NCBI RefSeq assembly: GCF_028009165.1
Contig: NC_079243.1
Span: 1,798,001-1,862,000 of the forward strand
From: Akanthomyces muscarius
Lineage: Eukaryota > Ascomycota > Sordariomycetes > Hypocreales > Cordycipitaceae
DNA: 64,000 nucleotides
Direction: 5' to 3'
The position numbers were made by a program, and so were the translations under genes. The notes beneath the pieces were generated by a model. The model did not search any database. It saw only the letters and a program-made list of their open reading frames with translations, and had not been told where the DNA came from. Positions 57,938 to 64,000 of the stretch are shown piece after piece (position 1 is the stretch's first letter; the number at the start of each line of letters is the position of its first letter).

Positions 57938-60141
57938 TTATGAAGGCTGGATTGCGGGTTGTAAGACAAGGCGGAATATGCAATCGCCAGCTCTCAGATA
58001 TAGATCCGCCAACTCGTCGAGTTTATAAGTACGCTCTTCTGCGACTCTTATGGAAGATACGTCGACGATGGGAATGTAGCCGCTCTCTCGGACTGTATGT
58101 GCCTCTCGCGATGTGAGTTGCTGGATTCGGTATCTTAATTGCGGCGTCTCCGCGCTGCTCGTTGATTGTCCTCGCTCCGTCCTTGTGTATTCGAGCTGCA
58201 CACGCAGAGCGTCCGTCGTGTACATTCGGGAAGTCTTGTCCGTGGAGAGGCTGGATGCGACCACCTCGCCCTGCGCGAGCGCATAGCTCTGACGAAGCGT
58301 CCAGTCATCTCCATGCGACAACGATGGGTTTTGGCTCGCAACAGCGCGCTGCGCTTCTTCCACTTTTCTCGTCGACGCCATGCTGCTGGATGAAGACGAC
58401 GTGTCTGGGGGAGTCGGCATGTCCTTGGCGGCTGAAGGAGCACTCGAATCGCGAGCCATGGACACCATGTTGCTAAGTTGAGAAGACGTCTCTTGAGGAA
58501 TTGAAACTTCCCCCACGGCGAGACTTTTCGAGTCCTGCGCCATTGATACTTTGTTTTCGCACAGAGAAGACCTGTCTGAGGGAATCATATGATTCTCCAC
58601 GACCGTCGTATCCGAGTCGCGCTCCACCAGCATGTCACCACCACCCGCGGCGTCCGCTGCTCCATCAGCATCAGCAACCGTGGTCGCTGAGAGCATCGCC
58701 GTCGAGCAGGTGCTCTCGCACGGATCTGGGTGTATCACGCGCCGCCGTTGCCTTCCACTAGTCTTCAACAGCTCTGCCGCACTGTTTCGTATCTTTTGCT
58801 CCAGGACGCGGTTCAGAGACATCTGCAGCGGGCGAAGCTCGGCCGTCGGCGGCAGTCTCCATCCCGGATAGAGTTTGCCGTGGCACCGGGGCGTGTAGAG
58901 CTTGGCGGCGTGCGCTTCCTGGAGCAGGCAGTTGCACAAAAAACACGCGTCTTTGCTGGCGCACACGATACGAGGTGGATTCGGAGATGGATGCGTGAGG
59001 ATGTGGCAGAGGAGCTGGACTTCGGCGTGGAACTTGCCCTCGGTGAGTGTCTTGTGCGTCTGGGCTTCAAACGTGGCGGAGCTGGTTTTGAGCACTTGGC
59101 AGATGCGGTCGGCGCCGCGTTTGTGGTTCGGTACGATGCGAGTAAAGGTGGTCTGGAGTGACGCGGGTGACCTAGATTGGGACGGTCTTTTGAAGGAAGG
59201 CTTTGGAAGGTGTACGGCGATGGCCTTCATGTGCCGGGCGCCAGGGCACCTTTTGGCCGTGCGATACAGGATCTGCGCGGCATGTCTGTACCGCGCGCCC
59301 TTTTTCAGCATACTCACCAAGCTCCGCCGCAGGTTTGGATTCATTAGCCGGTCCGGAATCAAGTCAATCACGGCCCGCCACTGATCCGTCGCGACAAAGC
59401 CGCAGAGGCCGTCAACGACGGCGCTTAGTTCGCCGTCGGTTCGATGCTGCACCCAGCTGCTGATAATCTTCAGCAAGCCGGCCGAATTTTCCAAAAACTG
59501 TGAAATTTGGGCGCCCATCGAGGAAGATTTCCTTCGATACTGCTCCATCTTGGGCACTTCTGTTCCGGCTCGCAGCTGGACCAGCGACTCTCTGGCTCGT
59601 TCTAGCACCGTGTCGAGCGGATTTCTAGTAGACTTGAAGGCGGTCTTCTTCTCGTACCCTAGCCGGCAAAGAATTCTGGTCCGGCATAGCGATATGATCG
59701 CTGTAAAGACGTCATTCTCACAGTTGCCTGATTGCTGCCCAGTCAGCCGTGGTGTTGGACAATGTCGGCCTCCGCTGACGTACCATGTCCGGGGCTAGAA
59801 AGCCGCTCAAATATTTGGTTAAACCCAACACAGATTGTCTCCAACGTCGCATTATTGTCCTCTGGACTCTGTTTGTTTATTGCTATGTAGGTTTCGAGTT
59901 TCTCGTCGTCCGTCCGCTCTTGGACGCATACTGCCGTGACACAATTAGGGCTGTCGGTAATGCTGGAGAGGAATGCCAGAGTGCTCGCCAGCGAGCGCTC
60001 CGCCATAAATGGCAACGTGTAAGGGACGGAACTGCCGGAGAGCGGAGGTGAAGTGTTGATAGATGGCGGCTCGGGTATTTTGTGTAGCAGGTGCAGCAAC
60101 GAGATGTTTTCGGCGCAGGCAATATACGCGGACTCGGCCAT
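57938..60141 (-). CDS. Protein with OTT_1508-like nucleic-acid deaminase fold
   Basis: Two exons (60141-59784 and 59700-57938, 83-bp intron) give 706 aa; the join reads SSPGHA|IISLCRTRIL. A region of unknown function precedes a deaminase-like core at about residues 320-400. KFHAEVQLLCHIL carries the H-A-E zinc/proton-relay motif, and IVCASKDACFLCNCLL carries the C-x2-C motif. It is followed by YTPRCHGKLYPGWRLP, a pattern I associate with the fungal OTT_1508-like deaminase family. Such folds derive from polymorphic-toxin deaminases; the fungal members' substrate is not known to me. The C-terminal 250 residues are Ser/Thr-rich and probably disordered, ending in a charged helical segment (YKLDELADLYLRAGD). 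No signal or membrane segment is seen. Confidence 0.75.
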
Positions 60142-61285
60142 GATGGCGAGGCCGAGTAAAAGCTGAGCGCCTCGGCTCGAATACGTTCTGGCTGCGCATA
60201 CATTTTATACATCACTATGCATGACGCCCAGCCTATTGCGCATTTGTGACAGCTGACAGACTGTGCATGACAGGCGGAGACAGCTGGCTGCGAGGGCCTA
60301 CCACTACTGCACGTCCACACAGATTGACACATTTTGCCTACGCGAACTGTTATGCCTAGGACCTTTAATTCCAAATTTTGTCTACAAATAATACAGCAAC
60401 TTGCCATTTTGGCCAGTATAGAGTTAACTGTGCAGCCTAACTTTAGAGCTGCGCTCCAGATGTCTGCATATCGAATTGTGGAAGTTCATACCTACAAGTC
60501 TATGACACTCCAAGCGATTATCTTGAGTGGCAGTCGGTTCTGACGGTCGTCGTACCCATGTAAAAGGGGCATTCAAAGCTATAATTGGGACAATACCCCA
60601 GACAGCTTCCGCAATGCTTCTGTGCGGCGTAGGGTGGAAGTTGCAGGCTAGAACCATAAATCGATCTTGTGTCAGCCCGGGGTTCAATGCTCCTCACGAA
60701 AGAATGATACACAAATCGTTAAAAGTAAGCTTTGTGGAGCTTATTGAAGCCATGAGTTCGGTTATCTCGGCGGGAACGCCTAGTCTGGACGCCTCTCAAG
60801 TGAAAGCTCTATAAGCGACTGCGGAGCGAGATCTGTAAGCCATGACACTACTGGTGACTTAACGCTCTATATGGCTGCGGATGAAAAAATGGATTCAAAA
60901 GATTAAACCGATGAAAACTTTGTATTCTCGATGTCAGATAGCGGCCAGCACGAAGGAAATGATACGGGAGATCGCAGCTGGTTATAATAATTACAATAGT
61001 ATATGCCTATTGCTCACTGAAGAGAGCCTACTACTACGGAGCCACACAGATATCCCGCACTCTTATACTTGCTTTTCTGCAAGTGACAGAACTGGTACCG
61101 CGACACTCAACCTCACACTATATGCTCGTCGCTTGAAATCCCATGCTGGGCAAGAGTAGCGAAGAGCATGGAGCAAGGTCGGATCAGGCCTGTGAGAAAA
61201 AGGCTTACCGAGCTAGTGAATTGATCATAGTACTACTTATGTAATGAGCGTTTGAGGTAGAAGAATATTATCTGCCACTTACGCC
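60142..61285. other. Intergenic region; no gene seen
   Basis: Short frames only. A GGTTCAATGC word at about 60682 resembles a tRNA T-loop, but no cloverleaf can be folded around it. Confidence 0.55.
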
Positions 61286-62632
61286 TCACCCAGCACCGAT
61301 ATCGCCGGCGATGAGCTTGACAAGCGCATTGCGAATAGTGGTCGGGTACGCGTCCAGAAACCAGTCTGGTAGATCTACCGAGGTAACTGCCTCCTTAGAG
61401 CAGACTGTCTCCCTCTCAGAGCTATTAAGGATCCCTCGCAGCCACTCGATAGCATGCGGTGCGCCTAGGACACCGTAGTTGCGATGATTCACGTTGGGGC
61501 CAAGGTCGCGCTGGTAGTGCACAATGGCACCCTCCTGACAGAACTCCTGCACTTCCTTGTCAATCTCCGCGATAGGAGTCAGCTCATCATGCAAACAGTG
61601 GTAGATGAAAGTGCTGCCGCTACGTGGCACGTATGTGGCTTCTTTATGCTTGCTTAGGGCAGTGACAAGATCGGTTTTCACACAATCCCAGCAGTCAAAC
61701 ATACCCAGAACGTCCACGTTGTTGAACGAAGCGAGGTTGGCATCCAAACACTGTGTCCTGGGCAGGTAAAACTTGTTTTTGGCGCTCGCAAGCAGATGCT
61801 TGTCCAGCGAGGCCTGGAACGTGGCGTCTGCCTTGCCGACGGCGGTGAGTGACATAGGAATTAATCCTGCATGAGGGCCCTTATTGATCTCGGTGAAAAT
61901 GGATAAGGATAGATTCGGGGAGGACAAGCCGCCAAGCGCGACACCAGAAATATCAAGTTCGCTCGCGTATGTCGGCCGCATGCTGGCGGCCACAAGAGCG
62001 GCGCTCGCGCCGCCCGAGTAGCCCCAGAGAGTCAACGCAGCATCCCGCCGGATACCGGTGAACCATCCGGACTTGAGCGCGGCGCGGATTCCGTCGAGCG
62101 TCGCCTGGCCGGCGAGCTTGCTGTCCAAAAAGGAAGCTTGGGGGCCCTCAAAGTCCGGGACAATGACGACCCAGCCCTGAGCCATGGCGGCCTCGATGAG
62201 CAGCAGCTGCAACTGGGCGGTGGCGGAGTTCGTACGACTGAAGATTTCCGACTCTAAAAGCATGCCGTATGACGGTGCGCAGTCAATGCTCACGGCATCT
62301 TCGGCCATCACGACCGACAAAACAGCGCCAAAGTCTGCGTTGGGAGGGATGAGGACCGTCAAGACCGTAGCCGTGGCCTTGCCGTCGCCGTCGTTGGTGC
62401 GGTAAAGGATTTGGTGCGCAGAAGCAAGATTTGTCTTGACCCCAAAAGTCCCAATGGCACTTGGCACATCGCGGTAGTTGATAATGCTGCCGGGTGGGTA
62501 GAGGCTGATCAAGCTGGGAACCTTGTAGAAGCTATCCGACGAGGGGGGGATCGGGAATAGACGCCATGCCGAGATAGTTACTGCAAAGAGCAGCAAGCCA
62601 AGTACCGGGCGTATAGAAGAAGATGGACGCAT
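61286..62632 (-). CDS. Secretory lipase, LIP family
   Basis: Single-exon, 448-aa protein with an N-terminal signal peptide or anchor (IRPVLGLLLFAVTISAW). SAHQILYRTNDGDGKATATV opens the alpha/beta hydrolase core, WVVIVPDFEGPQASF follows, GYSGG carries the catalytic Ser (about residue 205), HDELTPIAEID the Asp, and NHRNYG the His. The spacing is that of the fungal secretory lipases related to Candida LIP proteins. Paired cysteines (DCWDC) lie in the lid region. The enzyme would hydrolyse acylglycerols outside the cell. No other secreted-enzyme gene is adjacent. Confidence 0.92.
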   Translation of the reverse strand: MRPSSSIRPVLGLLLFAVTISAWRLFPIPPSSDSFYKVPSLISLYPPGSIINYRDVPSAIGTFGVKTNLASAHQILYRTNDGDGKATATVLTVLIPPNADFGAVLSVVMAEDAVSIDCAPSYGMLLESEIFSRTNSATAQLQLLLIEAAMAQGWVVIVPDFEGPQASFLDSKLAGQATLDGIRAALKSGWFTGIRRDAALTLWGYSGGASAALVAASMRPTYASELDISGVALGGLSSPNLSLSIFTEINKGPHAGLIPMSLTAVGKADATFQASLDKHLLASAKNKFYLPRTQCLDANLASFNNVDVLGMFDCWDCVKTDLVTALSKHKEATYVPRSGSTFIYHCLHDELTPIAEIDKEVQEFCQEGAIVHYQRDLGPNVNHRNYGVLGAPHAIEWLRGILNSSERETVCSKEAVTSVDLPDWFLDAYPTTIRNALVKLIAGDIGAG

Positions 62633-63027
62633 GCTACAAGATGATCAAGGTGATAATAGATGCAGGAGCAATCATCATGATGCGACGATGGCCGTCTGGT
62701 GAGCGCCCCGAGCTGTATTTAGAGCCGCGGGGGAAAAGTTCTGCCTATTTCAAGCTTATTTAGACCCTTGCTAGCTCGTATACTTCCACCCTTTACGTAT
62801 TGTGTGTTTTGAGCTTCGGCGCTAAATTCATCATATTGATACTACAACGGATCGACAAATAAGCGGCTTGTTTTCCGCCACGAGCACGTTCCTCTGTCCA
62901 GTGTCCCAACAATGCTACACCTGTTTATCGTGATATTCCCTCACACGTTGCCTAGGATCGCGTGCAAAAAACACCATTCATCTCTTTTACGAGCGTCAGT
63001 TATGAAGATGTACGAAGAGGGCTTCTT

Positions 63028-63067
63028 CGACGTCGAACACAAAGCGCCGACGTCGAATACAAAGCGC
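63028..63067. repeat. 20-bp tandem repeat, two copies
   Basis: CGACGTCGAA[C/T]ACAAAGCGC occurs twice in direct succession with one mismatch, in non-coding DNA. Confidence 0.9.
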
Positions 63068-63554
63068 GAAGGACTTCCAAACTACGCTATACAGAGACTA
63101 GAATGCACAACGTGCCAGTTAGCTCAGGATACGGATGGATGTGGCTTGCGACCGGAGGTTCGTGCGGAGGAGGAGTCAGAGGCGGCCTCACAATAATGAA
63201 GCTGCTGATCACCAAGCTAGCTTGAAGCGAGTGTGGCTTGAATCCTACAACCTGCCTAAAATGGCTGCTACACATGTTAGACATGAAAAAGCCTCGGCAC
63301 TATATAAAAGGCGTGCCGGAATACACGGGGCGGCGCCACCAGATGAATCAGGCTCTCAAATTTGATCTTGCAAGTCTGCATGGACAGCGTCGCATCCTCG
63401 CGGCTGAGATGCGTTTACAGGCCTCGCAGCCCCATGCACCTAATGCAACGCACGGCAAAGACGCGCAACGAACTCAATACACCCAGGACTTGCATTAGAC
63501 TCATTTATCTAATTATTAGGCAGGTGCGAGTCGTGAGCAACCTATGCTTTGAGA

Positions 63555-63574
63555 GCGGTGGTCAACACCACCGC
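63555..63574. other. Perfect 8-bp inverted repeat (hairpin)
   Basis: GCGGTGGT, a four-base loop CAAC and ACCACCGC form a perfect stem. It has no following T-run, so it does not look like a bacterial-type terminator, and its role in a fungal genome is unknown. It could be a binding site for a dimeric protein. Confidence 0.6.
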
Positions 63575-63796
63575 AGCAAGTCAAATAACTCGACTATGAC
63601 TTTTCTCGAGACACCTGCGTTGCTGCTAGTTTCTGTCTTTCATGTCATTCATAGTGACGGCTGAGAAATGCACTCATAGCATTTGCAACTCACATAGTCA
63701 AGACAGGCATGATTCTAGGTCATATTTCAAATGTCTTGATTTACACACTGTTCGCTGCTATGCAGCGCTTCCGGCGCCAGAAATAAAATCCAGCAT

Positions 63797-64000
63797 CTAA
63801 AGTCCTTGGCCTTGCTCTTCATCTGTCTCGGTCGCAGAGTAGTGGACCTCTACAATTTCGTCTTCGAATAAGCGGATCGCTGCGCAGCATCGATCAATGC
63901 CCTCTCGCGCCTCCTCCGCCTGGGACGCATCCAGCTGGACGAGGATCACATAGCCATTAAGGGCATCAACCCAGAGGCTCAGCCGGTCTTGTTCATGCGC
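63797..64000 (-). CDS. C-terminal end of an unidentified protein, cut by the window edge
   Basis: A minus-strand frame is open from the right edge to a TAG at 63797-63799 and gives the last 67 residues of a protein. Segments include RLSLWVDALNGYVILVQLD and SQAEEAREGIDRCC, ending acidic (TDEEQGQGL). The steady pattern of hydrophobic and charged residues and the codon use look genuine. Because there is no start codon in the window, the size and identity of the gene are unknown; I recognise no domain. It is the only sign of a gene between the lipase and the edge. Confidence 0.6.
   Translation of the reverse strand, partial: AHEQDRLSLWVDALNGYVILVQLDASQAEEAREGIDRCCAAIRLFEDEIVEVHYSATETDEEQGQGL

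Larger units (their letters stand above)
62633..63796. other. Intergenic region with a short tandem repeat and a perfect hairpin
   Basis: The part near 62633 is the lipase promoter (a TAAATA-like word about 83 bp upstream on the minus strand). A 20-bp tandem repeat (63028-63067) and a perfect inverted repeat (63555-63574) are present; neither belongs to a recognisable gene. Confidence 0.55.

Overview
The window is nuclear DNA of a filamentous ascomycete, most likely a Sordariomycete and perhaps Hypocreales. The basis is many short introns (about 47-125 bp) with GT..AG ends and CTAAC/CTGAC branch sites, a C/G preference at third codon positions, two fungal Zn2Cys6 regulators, fungal versions of housekeeping genes (PAN3, LSM7, RIM2, LSB5, SHB17), and the lack of any bacterial operon signal. 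No rRNA, convincing tRNA, CRISPR array or intact transposon was seen.

Layout. 1-14.4 kb holds a single recognisable gene, a proline-rich Zn2Cys6 regulator on the minus strand (2418-3763), followed by a 10.6-kb stretch upstream of it with no supportable gene. 14.4-17.2 kb holds a convergent pair: a UbiE-like methyltransferase and a sedoheptulose-1,7-bisphosphatase. 17.2-20.2 kb is decayed DNA with a Dal5-type MFS transporter relic that appears to carry an internal inversion. 20.2-25.5 kb has a small unknown protein, a protein with a CC-F-S-D octapeptide repeat, a secreted TAP-like hydrolase with a probable GC-AG intron, and a Ser/Thr-rich secreted protein. 26.2-32.2 kb has Lsb5 (VHS-GAT), a UBA-UAS-UBX protein and a GNAT acetyltransferase.

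32.4-43.7 kb has a broken CHAT-domain fragment and two divergent ABCC (MRP-type) transporters. The left one is intact with one intron. The right one has ten introns, all restoring frame, but carries one in-frame TGA. 44.7-48.4 kb has two mRNA-decay genes that converge, PAN3 (poly(A) shortening) and LSM7 (Lsm1-7/2-8 ring). After a 3.8-kb intergenic region come a second Zn2Cys6 protein, the mitochondrial pyrimidine-nucleotide carrier RIM2, a GH16-type protein without a signal peptide, an OTT_1508-like deaminase-fold protein, a secretory lipase and the C-terminal end of an unidentified gene cut by the right edge.

Functionally this is mostly core genome (RNA decay, ubiquitin/ER quality control, endocytic adaptor, pentose metabolism, mitochondrial nucleotide import) interspersed with accessory material: two ABCC transporters, secreted hydrolases, a deaminase-fold protein, a CHAT relic and an MFS relic. 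I see no biosynthetic gene cluster. The least explained items are the CC-F-S-D repeat protein, the two broken loci, the divergent ABCC pair and the long gene-free region upstream of the first regulator. Splice sites were assigned by eye, using frame continuity and family similarity; no transcript data were available.
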